NCBI GenBank assembly: GCA_015059925.1
Contig: SUZL01000003.1
Coordinates: forward strand, 62,001 to 126,000
Length of the DNA stretch: 64,000 nt
Origin: Rikenellaceae bacterium
GTDB taxonomy: Bacteria > Bacteroidota > Bacteroidia > Bacteroidales > Rikenellaceae
Reading direction: 5' to 3'
Below the pieces are notes generated by a model that worked only from the letters and a program-made list of their open reading frames with translations, was not told the origin of the DNA and ran no database searches. Shown piece by piece: positions 35,072 through 44,053 of the stretch. The translations under genes were made by a program, and so were the position numbers. Position 1 is the stretch's first letter, and every line of letters begins with the position of its first letter.

Positions 35072-38047
35072 TTAGAAGGGCAGCTCCAAACCGGCCGAGA
35101 AGTAGAAACCGCCCTCGCTGGGGTGATAGAACGAGAGCTTCAGCGCGGTGGTTGCCGAGGCGGGCTGGCTGAGGAAATTCACGTCGAAGATAACATCTCC
35201 TCCCACCGATCGCAGGTAGTGCCAATCGGTGCGGAGCGTTCCGTCCTCGTAGAAGCGCGAACGCTCAAAGCGGGCGATGTCGAAACCGGCGTTCAGTCGC
35301 ACCCGCTTCAGGAAGAAGATACCCCTCCATCCACCATCGGGATAGCAGATCGGCAGCTGGTAGTTAAGCGACGCGGCCGAGTAGTTCTTGTTCACAATCT
35401 GCGTCGAGTCAAATCCGCGCGGCAGAAGGCGTGTCGAGTTGAACGTAAGGGCCGAGAGCGCATCCTGATTCTCAAATCCGCCGATCGAGGTCTGGTAGGC
35501 CACGGCGAGCGTCAGGCTGTTGTGCGGAGCGAAGCCCGGGGTATAGAACTTGGCATAGAGCGCCAGAAGGTCGCTGAAGCTGTCGCTTGCGGGGTTGATG
35601 GCATAGGCTACCGAGGCGGCCACGCCCCAAGGCGGAGCGAAGTCGCGGTGAGCCGAGCGCACGAAATCCTGAAATCCGAGCGAGAACGATGTAAGGTGAA
35701 TACCTCGCTCGTAGCCGATCGTGGCGACGTTGCTGATACCGCCATCATCGAACGATAGTTTGCCCGTGTTGGCCACCAATCCGTTAGAATACTCCCACCC
35801 CATAGAGGCAATCAAATAGCGCGTGTGGTAGCCGCGCTGATACATTATCGGGAACTGCACGTCGGCACCTATCGAGTAGAATTTCTTTCGCGCAGGGGCC
35901 TCGGGGAACTCGATCTTGTGAGTCTCGGGGTTATAGACATAGATCGGATAGATATTCTGGCGGCCTCCGTACGAGGCGTTAAGGCTGATTGTGGGGCCCA
36001 GACCGTAGTAACGCAACGAGCCCTTGAGCATATTGCCCGAGCGCGAGCTATAACCGTAGCTGAAGAATCCCTGCATCGACGAGAGCAGGTTCTGCGTCAT
36101 TACTGTTGCACCGATGTTCATCGCAATGGAGCCATTCTCGCTCAGCGCAAAAGGATCGTACGAGAGCGGGGCCCAGCTGTGGAAGTTGAAGAGTGTTGCG
36201 CCCTTACGATAGCGGCGCACCTTCTCGGCCGAGCGCTGCAACGTAGAGTCTGGCACCTCCATCTTCACCGTATCGAGGTTGATAATACCCCAACTCTTGC
36301 GGGGCGGATTGACCACGTCCTTCGGCAGGCGAGAGTACTCCACTACGCGCTCAATCTTATCTATCGGTTGCACCGAGGGGTGGTAGCCCAGAGAGTCGTA
36401 TGTCGTCATCAACACCCGTCCGCCAGAGAGCGGCGCAGGATCGAACGAGCCGAAGGTCGATTCCGAGATTTGGTATTCGCGCCCCTCGGCCAGATCGAAG
36501 CAATGCACCTCGTCGCGGCCCGAGGCTATCGAGCCGAAGTAGAGGCGGCCATCCTTGGCCCGCAGGTCGCTAAGGGTGATGTAGGCGGGGCGCGTCAGCT
36601 CGCGCAGCTCGCCCGAGGGGGTGATCTCGCCGATCCACATACCCTCGTCGCCCGTCAGTATGCAGTAGTGGTTGCGCGTAAGATTATCCCACGCCAATGA
36701 ATGTACCTCCACGCCGAAAGGCAGCGAGAAGGAGCGTATCTGTCCATCGCACATCTCGTGGCGAAGCGTATAGATGCCATCGGCCGAGTACTCGGCCCAC
36801 GCCAAACCTCCCTCGTCGTCGGGTGTCGGGTAGAGGATATTCTCCTTGCGCGCGGTTACCGTTCGCGGGCGCAGATGATGGCGATTCAGATCCAGATAGC
36901 AGAGCGTCGAGGATACCTTCTGCTCGAAGATGTGGCTGCGGCGATACTCCGTCCACCAGATGCGGTTGAGCACCTCGTCGTAGATAGGTCGCGTAGCGAC
37001 AACGCCCGTATAGCAGAGCGTACGCTCCCGGCCCGTTGCGGGGTTGAGTGCGACAAATCGTGAGGGGCGATCCAGATCGCTCTTCAGCACGACCACCTCG
37101 TCGCCCACCTCGATGGGGCTCTCGTAGGTCGTATAGCTGCGCATCGCGGGAGCAGGCAGCAGCTCGGCGCTGTTCTCCACCGCAGGCAGCGCACCCCAGA
37201 AGTCGGTCAGCGAACGGAAGGTCTTTTGGAAGAGCTGATGGGTGCTGAAGCCGAACAGAGTCTTCATACGCCAATTCTCCGATACGATAGTCCACGGACG
37301 GCGCGGGCCGTAGGAGGCCATATCGTTGGCCATAACGCGGCCGGCGAGTTCGTTGCCGTGGGCGACGAGCTGGTAGCCCAACTGATAGTGATCGGGGATA
37401 AAGTCGCGGTACGATCCGCAGAAGAATTTGTCGCTATTGCGGTATTTGTTCACAATGTCGCCCATCGCGCGAAACTCCAGCGTGAAACGCGGCTGCTTGG
37501 CGCGGCCATACGACGAGGCCTCCGTCTCGCTCATCGTGGCGTCGCCCTCCATCATCCACAGAGGCATAAAGACCAATCCGATGGTCGAACTCTGCTCGCC
37601 CAAGAGGTAACTCAGGAACTTCACAACGCCCACATTGAGGTTGTTGTACTGCGCCGCGTGGCGATATTCGTGCGCCACGAGCTGCTTGATCCAAGGCATC
37701 GAGTAGCCGTCGATCGCGGGCGTGGAGAGGAACTCGACACGCTTCGGCAGCCACATCACAAGGCCGTTGGAGTTCATATTCTCGGGGTGGATCACAAACG
37801 GCAGATCGAGCGGCGGCAGATCGAGGCCGTAGCTGATGTAGGGGCGGATGCGGTCGATCATATAGAGTGTCGTCCGGCCGATGCGCTGCGTATGCTGCGG
37901 GTAGATCACACTCGCCCGCTCGCCCTTGGCCTCCATCCACTTAAAGCGCGCAGGATCGGCCCCCCAGCTGTAATACTGGGCATAGGAGGTGTGGGCGACC
38001 GCAACGGCCACCAACAGCAACAACATCCTGCACACTCTCTTTATCAC
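35072..38047 (-). CDS. outer-membrane protein: HExxH metalloprotease-like domain, beta-propeller and C-terminal barrel
   Basis: This 991-residue protein has a signal peptide (MIKRVCRMLLLLVAVAVAHTSYAQ). Residues of about 110-180 hold VAHEYRHAAQYNN and, about 45 residues later, WMMEGDATMSE, a gluzincin-like HExxH + Glu arrangement. Residues of about 300-580 read as TolB/propeller-like blades. The last 350 or so residues have alternating strands and end in 'GGFYFSAGLELPF', typical of an outer-membrane barrel with terminal Phe. A role in processing or anchoring envelope proteins is a guess. It follows the SUI1-type gene by 14 nt. Confidence 0.75.
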   Translation of the reverse strand: MIKRVCRMLLLLVAVAVAHTSYAQYYSWGADPARFKWMEAKGERASVIYPQHTQRIGRTTLYMIDRIRPYISYGLDLPPLDLPFVIHPENMNSNGLVMWLPKRVEFLSTPAIDGYSMPWIKQLVAHEYRHAAQYNNLNVGVVKFLSYLLGEQSSTIGLVFMPLWMMEGDATMSETEASSYGRAKQPRFTLEFRAMGDIVNKYRNSDKFFCGSYRDFIPDHYQLGYQLVAHGNELAGRVMANDMASYGPRRPWTIVSENWRMKTLFGFSTHQLFQKTFRSLTDFWGALPAVENSAELLPAPAMRSYTTYESPIEVGDEVVVLKSDLDRPSRFVALNPATGRERTLCYTGVVATRPIYDEVLNRIWWTEYRRSHIFEQKVSSTLCYLDLNRHHLRPRTVTARKENILYPTPDDEGGLAWAEYSADGIYTLRHEMCDGQIRSFSLPFGVEVHSLAWDNLTRNHYCILTGDEGMWIGEITPSGELRELTRPAYITLSDLRAKDGRLYFGSIASGRDEVHCFDLAEGREYQISESTFGSFDPAPLSGGRVLMTTYDSLGYHPSVQPIDKIERVVEYSRLPKDVVNPPRKSWGIINLDTVKMEVPDSTLQRSAEKVRRYRKGATLFNFHSWAPLSYDPFALSENGSIAMNIGATVMTQNLLSSMQGFFSYGYSSRSGNMLKGSLRYYGLGPTISLNASYGGRQNIYPIYVYNPETHKIEFPEAPARKKFYSIGADVQFPIMYQRGYHTRYLIASMGWEYSNGLVANTGKLSFDDGGISNVATIGYERGIHLTSFSLGFQDFVRSAHRDFAPPWGVAASVAYAINPASDSFSDLLALYAKFYTPGFAPHNSLTLAVAYQTSIGGFENQDALSALTFNSTRLLPRGFDSTQIVNKNYSAASLNYQLPICYPDGGWRGIFFLKRVRLNAGFDIARFERSRFYEDGTLRTDWHYLRSVGGDVIFDVNFLSQPASATTALKLSFYHPSEGGFYFSAGLELPF

Positions 38048-38061
38048 GCTATCGAAAAAAA

Positions 38062-38406
38062 TCAGTTTCCCGCCCTCTTTGTCTTGCTATAACCCGCCGC
38101 GAGGAGCAACTCCACAACGCGGTCGCGGTGGTCGCCCTGAATGATGATCTCGCCATCCTTGGCCGAGCCGCCTACGCCGCATCGGCTCTTGAGCATACGG
38201 CCCAGCGTCGAGAGATCCTCCTCCGTGCCGACGAAGCCCTTGACGAGCGTTACGGTCTTGCCGCCGCGATGCTTGCGATCGATCCACACGCGCAGGGGCT
38301 GTTTATCGGCTGGCAGGGTCGCCTCCTCGGGCTCTGCGGAGGTGGTATATTCAAAATCGGGGTTAGTCGAATAGACCATTCCCAAACGCTCTTTCCAGTC
38401 GGTCAT
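38062..38406 (-). CDS. SUI1/YciH family translation factor
   Basis: This 114-residue protein has the eIF1-like core 'RKHRGGKTVTLVKGFVGTEEDLSTLGRMLKSRCGVGGSAKDGEIIIQGDHRDRVVELL', which is the bacterial YciH type. It may act on start-site fidelity during initiation. It is the first gene of a two-gene minus-strand unit with the large outer-membrane protein; a functional link is not evident. Confidence 0.9.
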   Translation of the reverse strand: MTDWKERLGMVYSTNPDFEYTTSAEPEEATLPADKQPLRVWIDRKHRGGKTVTLVKGFVGTEEDLSTLGRMLKSRCGVGGSAKDGEIIIQGDHRDRVVELLLAAGYSKTKRAGN

Positions 38407-38518
38407 ATATAATTACAAATTAAAAACTTTTCTATAAACAGTTCGGTCGTCTTGATCGTCGAGGCCTACCTTGCGGCCGCTAGTCAATGGTTGGTTTGTT
38501 TATAATTACCCTTAATTA

Positions 38519-38550
38519 TTTGGTGCAAATTTACTATTTTATTATATTTA
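38519..38550 (+). promoter_or_regulatory. putative promoter of the DUF4435 gene
   Basis: TTTG (38519-38522), 20 nt and TATATTTA (38543-38550), which matches the -7 consensus except for its last base. Confidence 0.45.
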
Positions 38551-38559
38551 CGACAAATT

Positions 38560-39615
38560 ATGAAACGCACAACGATCGAAAAATTGAGAAACGAGGCTGC
38601 GCGAGGGTGCAAATGCGACTCTGTGGCCACCCTGCCCCTGCCCGTGGATGATGGTCGCCGACGGGTGCAGGTCTTTGTCGAGGGCTACGAGGATGTGGCC
38701 TTCTGGCGCTCCATTTTCGATCACTTCCAGAACGACTATCTCCGCTTCGAGATCTCGGTGCCCAATCGCGATGACCTGCCCAAGGGCAAGAAGGTGCTGC
38801 TCTCGATGATTCCCCGCTCGGGCGAGGAGTTGCTGTTGTGCGTCGATTCCGATTTCGACTATCTCTTCGAGGATCGTACCGAGACCTCGCGCGAGGTGAA
38901 CGGAGCGCAATTTATGTTCCACACCTACACCTACGCAACGGAGAACTACCTCTGCTACGCCCCATCGCTACACAACGTCTGCGTGAAGGCGACCAAGAAC
39001 GACAGCCACATATTCGATTTTGTGCAGTTTATGGCCGACTACTCGCGCACGATATATCCCGTATTTCTGTGGTACGCCTACTCGGCGCAACTCTCTCACG
39101 AGTCGGTATTTACGCTCGTCGAATTCAAGAATACGGTGCGATTGGGATTTCTCGAGGTGGAGCGCAACGGTGCCGACACGCTGGCGTGGCTGTGTCGTCA
39201 GGTGCAGCGTAAGTTGCATCGTCTGGAGAGCGAGCATCCGCAGATGAGGGACGAGATCGAAGGGTTTGCCGAGTATCTGCGCGGGAAGGGTGTTGAGCCC
39301 GAGAATACCTATCTTTTTATGCACGGCCACACGCTGATGGACAACGTGGTGATGCCGATGCTCAACGCGGTGTGCGACAAGCTCAGGCAGATGTCCGTGG
39401 CGAAGATCAACTCCTCGAAGAAGGAGGGGCTCTCGCTCAAGAATGAGATGAGTAATTATATGAATTCGTTGCGTTCGATTCGCGACGTGCTGCTCGACAA
39501 TGAGAACTACACGTCGTGTCCGCTATATGAGAAGCTACGCGAGGATATTCACGACTATCTGAAGCGCACGATCAGTCGTATGATTGAGGAGCGCGAGAGT
39601 GTGAATGTAAAATAG
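38560..39615 (+). CDS. DUF4435 (TOPRIM-like) protein
   Basis: This 351-residue protein has the features of DUF4435: VFVEGYEDVAFW at about residues 38-49 holds the acidic residue of a TOPRIM-type site, and 'LLCVDSDFDYLFEDR' (about 90-104) holds the DxD pair. 'HTYTYATENYLCY' is a further conserved box. DUF4435 is the AriB effector domain in the PARIS anti-phage system, where an AAA ATPase (AriA) is its partner. No ATPase gene lies beside this copy, so it may work alone or in another role. It has its own promoter and terminator. Confidence 0.8.
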   Translation: MKRTTIEKLRNEAARGCKCDSVATLPLPVDDGRRRVQVFVEGYEDVAFWRSIFDHFQNDYLRFEISVPNRDDLPKGKKVLLSMIPRSGEELLLCVDSDFDYLFEDRTETSREVNGAQFMFHTYTYATENYLCYAPSLHNVCVKATKNDSHIFDFVQFMADYSRTIYPVFLWYAYSAQLSHESVFTLVEFKNTVRLGFLEVERNGADTLAWLCRQVQRKLHRLESEHPQMRDEIEGFAEYLRGKGVEPENTYLFMHGHTLMDNVVMPMLNAVCDKLRQMSVAKINSSKKEGLSLKNEMSNYMNSLRSIRDVLLDNENYTSCPLYEKLREDIHDYLKRTISRMIEERESVNVK

Positions 39616-39652
39616 CCGCCCCACAAACCAGCTGGCCCACCCCACAAAAATA

Positions 39653-39685
39653 GCCGCCCCACCGAATGGTGAAGCGGCCTTTCTG
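39653..39685 (+). terminator. terminator of the DUF4435 gene
   Basis: GCCGC CCCACC GAA TGGTGAAGCGGC followed by CTTTCTG. A near-copy of the left arm, AATAGCCGCCCCAC, lies at 39611-39624. Confidence 0.65.
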
Positions 39686-39717
39686 TTTGCACGGCACCTG
39701 CACGGGGCTGGCGCACG

Positions 39718-40119
39718 TTAATTTATCGACTTACGGTCGGGCGAGATGTGTTCGGGAGCTGCGGCCTCCATTTCGTTCTGCATCGAGACCATATCCACAA
39801 CCTCCGATGCCACGCGGCAATCACCCACCGCAACGGGCATATTCCACGCTATCTGCAGTTTGGTAACCCCATACAACATCGTTGCATATTCGGGCGAGGA
39901 GTCATTCTCGGCCAGAATCACCACTGCATCCACGTCGGTATATTCGGCGAAGAACTGCGTAGTCATCACCACGTTGAACAGACGCGGCGCGTGGCGCACC
40001 AGCACATTCTGTTCCGCACAGCCGAGTGCCTTGAGACTCTCCACCGTAGCCGCGAGGTTACGATGCGCAAGGGCCGCCTGCTCGTCCACGATGACGATGC
40101 CGATCTTCAGATTATCCAC
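39718..40119 (-). CDS. degenerate lumazine-synthase (RibH)-like protein
   Basis: This 133-residue protein aligns by eye with 6,7-dimethyl-8-ribityllumazine synthase: KIGIVIVDEQAAL, 'ALGCAEQNVLVRHAPRLFNVVMTTQFFAEYTDVDAVVIL' and 'MPVAVGD' occupy the expected order. It lacks the G-E-T-x-x-H segment with the catalytic His (the sequence reads ENDSSPEYA), and it is about 20-30 residues short. In related genomes ribH sits beside this TPR gene and recF, so this is probably the orthologous locus after functional decay or change of role. Product activity in riboflavin synthesis is unlikely. Confidence 0.6.
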   Translation of the reverse strand: MDNLKIGIVIVDEQAALAHRNLAATVESLKALGCAEQNVLVRHAPRLFNVVMTTQFFAEYTDVDAVVILAENDSSPEYATMLYGVTKLQIAWNMPVAVGDCRVASEVVDMVSMQNEMEAAAPEHISPDRKSIN

Positions 40120-40131
40120 GCCTCCGAATGC

Positions 40132-40812
40132 TTACTCGGTGAGGTAACGCTCGGCCTGAGTTGAGTCGTACGATGCGGGGTACTTCTCGACGATGGTCTT
40201 GAGCAACTCGTCAGCCTTAGCCGTATTGCCCAGCGCGCGGTAAGCCAAAGCTGCCTTACGCAGGTACATAGGAGCGGTGAAGTCGTTGTCGCTAACTGCG
40301 GCAGCGCTCTCGAACAGCGATGCAGCCTTAGCGTTGTCGCCTGCCTCAACAGCGATGTCGCCCTTCAGACCGGCAGCCATAGCGTTGATGATCTGGCCCG
40401 GAACGCCCTTCACGTTAGAGAATGAGTTGATGTAGCTCTCGGCAGCAGCCACGTCGCCCAAACGCAACGAGCAAGCTGCAGCGTACATCTTTGCCAAGTT
40501 ACCAGCGGGAGTATTGCCGTACTGCTCAACCACCTGCGCGAAGCCGGGGGCCGAAGCGTCGCCATTGAGTGCCAATGCGAAATCGGCGTTCTGCTGCTCG
40601 AAACGATACTGTGCCTCGTAGAGCATCTCCTGAGCCTTGGTCAAGCGAGGCTCAACGATGAGCTTCTTATAACCGAATACCAATGCCGCCAGAGCAAAGA
40701 TTGCTACGATAGCGACAACTACCATTTTACTGTTCTTCTCGAAGAAATTCTCGGTCTGCGCCTGAGCCGACGCGAGCATCTCCTCCTGGGGTGTCAATAC
40801 CTCTTTTGCCAT
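40132..40812 (-). CDS. TPR-domain membrane protein
   Basis: This 226-residue protein has one transmembrane helix at about residues 29-48 (MVVVAIVAIFALAALVFGY). Helical TPR-like repeats follow, including 'PAGNLAKMYAAACSLRLGDVAAAESYI' and 'PMYLRKAALAYRALGNTAKADELLKTIVEKYP'. It resembles the YfgM/tetratricopeptide family that binds partners at the membrane surface. It is divergent from recF and 12 nt upstream of the RibH-like gene. Confidence 0.83.
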   Translation of the reverse strand: MAKEVLTPQEEMLASAQAQTENFFEKNSKMVVVAIVAIFALAALVFGYKKLIVEPRLTKAQEMLYEAQYRFEQQNADFALALNGDASAPGFAQVVEQYGNTPAGNLAKMYAAACSLRLGDVAAAESYINSFSNVKGVPGQIINAMAAGLKGDIAVEAGDNAKAASLFESAAAVSDNDFTAPMYLRKAALAYRALGNTAKADELLKTIVEKYPASYDSTQAERYLTE

Positions 40813-40855
40813 AGAAATTATTGTTTTTTAGTTTTAATCGTTCTGATTCAAAATG

Positions 40856-40878
40856 CAAAAGTATAATAAAAATTGCAA
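40856..40878 (-). promoter_or_regulatory. putative promoter of the TPR gene
   Basis: On the minus strand TTTG, 12 nt and TACTTTTG. Confidence 0.45.
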
Positions 40879-40947
40879 AAAACGCATAAAGTGCGACGAA
40901 AATGTTTTTCAATCGTCGTAAAAGAGCGTTAAGTCGGCGAAAAATTG

Positions 40948-40955
40948 TAACTTTG
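40948..40955 (+). promoter_or_regulatory. -7 box of recF
   Basis: TAACTTTG, 19 nt before the recF start; no clear -33 element. Confidence 0.45.
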
Positions 40956-40974
40956 ACCAGAAAAACGGAAGCCT

Positions 40975-42063
40975 ATGCGGTTAAAAAAGTTGCTACTCAT
41001 CAATTTCAAGAATCTCCCCCAAGCCGAGCTCACGCTCTCGGAGGGCATCAACTGCTTCGTTGGCGACAACGGCGCGGGCAAGACCAATCTACTCGACGCG
41101 GTCTATTATCTCTCGATGTCGAAGTCGGCTTTCACGATGACCGACGGCCAGAGCGTTCACCACGGCGAGGAGTTTTTCGTTACGGAGGGTACCTACCAGA
41201 GCGACTCGGGCGCGAGCGAAGTTGTCAATTGCTCCTTCTCGCGCCGCGGAGGCAAGGTGCTCAAGCGCAACGGCAAGGAGTACGACCGCATAGCCGACCA
41301 CGTCGGGGCCTTTCCCGTTGTGATCGTCTCGCCACGCGACACGGAGCTTATCACCGATGCCGCCGAGGAGCGCCGCCGCCATCTAAACGCCATCATCTCG
41401 CAGCTCGACCGCCAATACCTGAACTCGATGATGCGCTACAATGCCGTTCTGGCCGAGCGCAACCGCTTCCTGAAGGGAGGGTCGGACGAGGTGATGTTGC
41501 AGATCTACGATATGCAGCTCGCCGAGCACGGCACGCGCGTGTATGAGGCTCGACAGCAGATTGTTGAGCGACTGCGACCGCTGGTCGAGGAGTACTACCG
41601 CACGCTCTCGGATGACCGCGAGCAGGTGGAGATCAGCTACCGCTCGGAGCTGGAGCAGATGCCCCTTACCGATATATTATTACGCTCGCGCGAGCGCGAC
41701 ATCGTCAATCAGTTCACCACATCGGGCGTTCACCGCGACGATCTGATCTTCCGCATCGGAGGCTACCCGCTGCGCAAATATGGCTCGCAGGGGCAGCAGA
41801 AGTCGTTCCTCATAGCGCTCAAACTGGCCGAGTATCGCCTGCTGGCCGAGGCCTCGGGCGAGAAGCCGATATTGTTGCTGGACGATCTGTTCGACAAGCT
41901 GGATCTGGGGCGTGTCGAGAAGCTGCTCTCGCTTGTCGGGGGCGAGGAGTTCGGGCAGATCTGCATCACCGACTGCAATAAATTGCGTCTGGAGACCACG
42001 CTCGAGCGTGCGTGCTGCGACTATTCACTCTTCACGGTCGAGGGAGGCGACATCAAGAAATGA
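40975..42063 (+). CDS. recF: DNA replication/repair protein RecF
   Basis: This 362-residue SMC-like ATPase helps load RecA at gaps. Walker A is GDNGAGKT at residues 30-37. 'YGSQGQQKSFLIALKLAE' is the ABC signature, and 'PILLLDDLFDKLD' is Walker B with the D-loop. The stop overlaps the ATG of the DUF721 gene by 4 nt (ATGA). It lies away from dnaN and gyrB, as usual in the phylum. Confidence 0.96.
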   Translation: MRLKKLLLINFKNLPQAELTLSEGINCFVGDNGAGKTNLLDAVYYLSMSKSAFTMTDGQSVHHGEEFFVTEGTYQSDSGASEVVNCSFSRRGGKVLKRNGKEYDRIADHVGAFPVVIVSPRDTELITDAAEERRRHLNAIISQLDRQYLNSMMRYNAVLAERNRFLKGGSDEVMLQIYDMQLAEHGTRVYEARQQIVERLRPLVEEYYRTLSDDREQVEISYRSELEQMPLTDILLRSRERDIVNQFTTSGVHRDDLIFRIGGYPLRKYGSQGQQKSFLIALKLAEYRLLAEASGEKPILLLDDLFDKLDLGRVEKLLSLVGGEEFGQICITDCNKLRLETTLERACCDYSLFTVEGGDIKK

Positions 42064-42350
42064 GACGTACCAAGACGATGCTTATAGGGCAGGTGCTGGA
42101 CAACTTCTTCTCACAACCGCACATCGCCGCCAAGATCGCCGAGGGCCGCCTGCCCGACACTTGGCGCGAAGTTGTCGGCCAGAGCGCTGCCGACTGCACC
42201 ACGCAACTCCGATTGGAGAATCATATCCTCTACGCACATATCTCGCGCAGCGCCATCCGCTCCGAGCTCTTCTACCGCCGCGACGCCATCGCCTCGGAGA
42301 TCAACCGCCTCGCCGGCCTAAAGCTGGTTAATGCGGTGATAATTAAATAG
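42060..42350 (+). CDS. DUF721 family protein
   Basis: This 96-residue protein contains 'PDTWREVVGQSAADCTTQL' and 'RSAIRSELFYRRDAIASEIN', the core of DUF721 (DciA-like), a family that in other bacteria contacts the replicative helicase. Here it is translationally coupled to recF, which supports a replication or repair role. Confidence 0.85.
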   Translation: MRRTKTMLIGQVLDNFFSQPHIAAKIAEGRLPDTWREVVGQSAADCTTQLRLENHILYAHISRSAIRSELFYRRDAIASEINRLAGLKLVNAVIIK

Positions 42351-42555
42351 TATTTCTATTTACACCGCTTCGTACCTGTACGGTCGAGGCGGTGTGATTA
42401 CTTTAGAATCCTAAATAACCATATAGATGGATAGCGTTAGAATTTAGATACAATTTATATTATTGGTATGTATCTGCTAATTGTAGGAGAAAAAGTCTCG
42501 AAAATAATTTATATATTTGTAAAATGATTTACCAAACTAACACCTATATCAAATT

Positions 42556-43911
42556 ATGAAGACACTTAAATCGATCCTCGTCGCGCTGGCGCTGACCGTC
42601 GTGGCAGCGGCAAGTGCGCAGACACTCAAGATGGAGCCTCAGGTGGTAGGCGTAACCACCTACGAAGCCTCTACGGCTATTAACCTCGTGGTTGTCAAGC
42701 CCGAAATCAAACTCGACAACGTCGATCCCGCGCTGCTCGCCGTAAACACCAACGGCATCGACCGCATCGTAAAGTCGGTATATCCCTCTGACGCTCGCGG
42801 TGCGTTCAACCCCGAAGGCGAGTACCTCGCGCTCGGCCTTGAGAAGGCCTCAGGTCGCGGCCTCGGTCTGTCGAAGGGCGCAGGCGTATGGAAGGAGGAG
42901 TACAGCATCAAGGTTGCCCTGAAGCAGGGCAAGGTGCTCAAGGTGGGCAAGCAGAAGTACACCGCCATCGAGTGCTCAACCGACAAGGCCCTCAAGGATT
43001 TCGTCTCTGAGGCCGACTACTTCAATAAGGGCACTTTCACCGGCAAGCTAACGGGCAAGCCCGGCGACGTAGAGCTCACCTACGCCTCTTACGAGCCTTG
43101 GTCGCTCAAGGGCGATGGCGTTGCCAACCCGCTGGTAATCTGGCTTCACGGTGGTGGCGAAGGTGGTGTTGATGTCTCTATCACGCTGCTCGGCAACGAG
43201 GTTGTTTCGCTCATCCGCCCCGAGATTCAGTCGCACTTCACTACCGAAGGTGGCGCCAGCGGTGCTTACGTTCTCTCTGTTCAGTGCCCCACAATGTGGA
43301 TGGGCACCTCGAAGGGCTTCGGCCACGGCGAGTACCCCTCGCTCTATGCTGACGTGTTGAAGTCTTGCATCGACGAGTTCGTCAGCCAGCACCCCGACGT
43401 AGATCCCAACCGCATCTATCTTGGCGGCTGCTCGAATGGCGGATATATGACCATCCATATGTTGCTCCGCAACCCGAGATATTTCGCTGCGGCATACCCC
43501 ACCTGCGAGGCGTATCTGGATGCCAACATTTCGGACACCGAGATCAAGTATCTCGCCGAGGAGAACATCTGGTTTGTGCAGTCTTACGACGATACAACCG
43601 TTGATCCCAAGACGCACTGCATACCCACGTTCCAGCGTCTGGTGAAGGCCGGTGCGAAGAATGTGTGGATGTCGATGTTCGAGGATGTGCAGGGTATCGA
43701 CAACCCCGGCCAGAAACTTATGGGCCACTTCTCGTGGTGCTACCTGTTCAACGACGCTGTAACGAAGTCGCAGGAGCAGAGCACGGGCGATGTTAAGCCT
43801 AACAACGACGGCGGCGGCACGGTCGCACCTCAGGGCCACGCCAACATCTTCGAGTGGATGAACGCTCAGGTCCTCACCGCCCCCGAACCCACCCCGCGTC
43901 AGGGCAGATAG
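42556..43911 (+). CDS. secreted esterase/peptidase with Ig-like N-terminal domain
   Basis: The 451-residue protein has a signal peptide (MKTLKSILVALALTVVAAASAQ) and an Ig-like N-terminal domain (about 25-150). An alpha/beta hydrolase follows: 'LVIWLHGGGEGG' is the oxyanion site, GGCSNGG holds the nucleophile Ser, 'YDDTTVDP' the Asp, and 'GHFSW' the His. It resembles the PHB-depolymerase/prolyl-oligopeptidase group of extracellular esterases. TATATTTG (42512-42519) is a -7 box. A C-terminal tail rich in Gly, Pro and Asn follows the hydrolase domain. The substrate is unknown. Confidence 0.85.
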   Translation: MKTLKSILVALALTVVAAASAQTLKMEPQVVGVTTYEASTAINLVVVKPEIKLDNVDPALLAVNTNGIDRIVKSVYPSDARGAFNPEGEYLALGLEKASGRGLGLSKGAGVWKEEYSIKVALKQGKVLKVGKQKYTAIECSTDKALKDFVSEADYFNKGTFTGKLTGKPGDVELTYASYEPWSLKGDGVANPLVIWLHGGGEGGVDVSITLLGNEVVSLIRPEIQSHFTTEGGASGAYVLSVQCPTMWMGTSKGFGHGEYPSLYADVLKSCIDEFVSQHPDVDPNRIYLGGCSNGGYMTIHMLLRNPRYFAAAYPTCEAYLDANISDTEIKYLAEENIWFVQSYDDTTVDPKTHCIPTFQRLVKAGAKNVWMSMFEDVQGIDNPGQKLMGHFSWCYLFNDAVTKSQEQSTGDVKPNNDGGGTVAPQGHANIFEWMNAQVLTAPEPTPRQGR

Positions 43912-43945
43912 GATGGGATAGCCTAACAAGACGCTCAAAAGATAA

Positions 43946-43980
43946 AAGGTGTTCAGCAGATTGCTGGACACCTTGTTTTT
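43946..43980 (+). terminator. terminator of the esterase gene
   Basis: AAGGTGTTCAGCA ... TGCTGGACACCTT followed by GTTTTTT. Confidence 0.85.
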
Positions 43981-44053
43981 TATAATGCCTCCCCCCCCTC
44001 CCCCTTTTTTTATCTGCCGAGGCGTAAAAAAATAGGTTTAATGGTCAAAAATT

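Noticed and set aside
35825..36700. Long plus-strand frames opposite the large outer-membrane protein
   Set aside because: They are compositional shadows without motifs; the minus-strand protein has a signal peptide and a clear domain order.
38560..39615. PARIS defence system
   Set aside because: Only the DUF4435 part is present; neighbours are a SUI1/outer-membrane unit and the RibH-like/TPR genes, with no AAA15-type ATPase.
43987..44010. C/T homopolymer tract as a phase-variation site
   Set aside because: It lies between a terminator and the element end, with no reading frame or promoter it could switch; it could also be affected by sequencing error.
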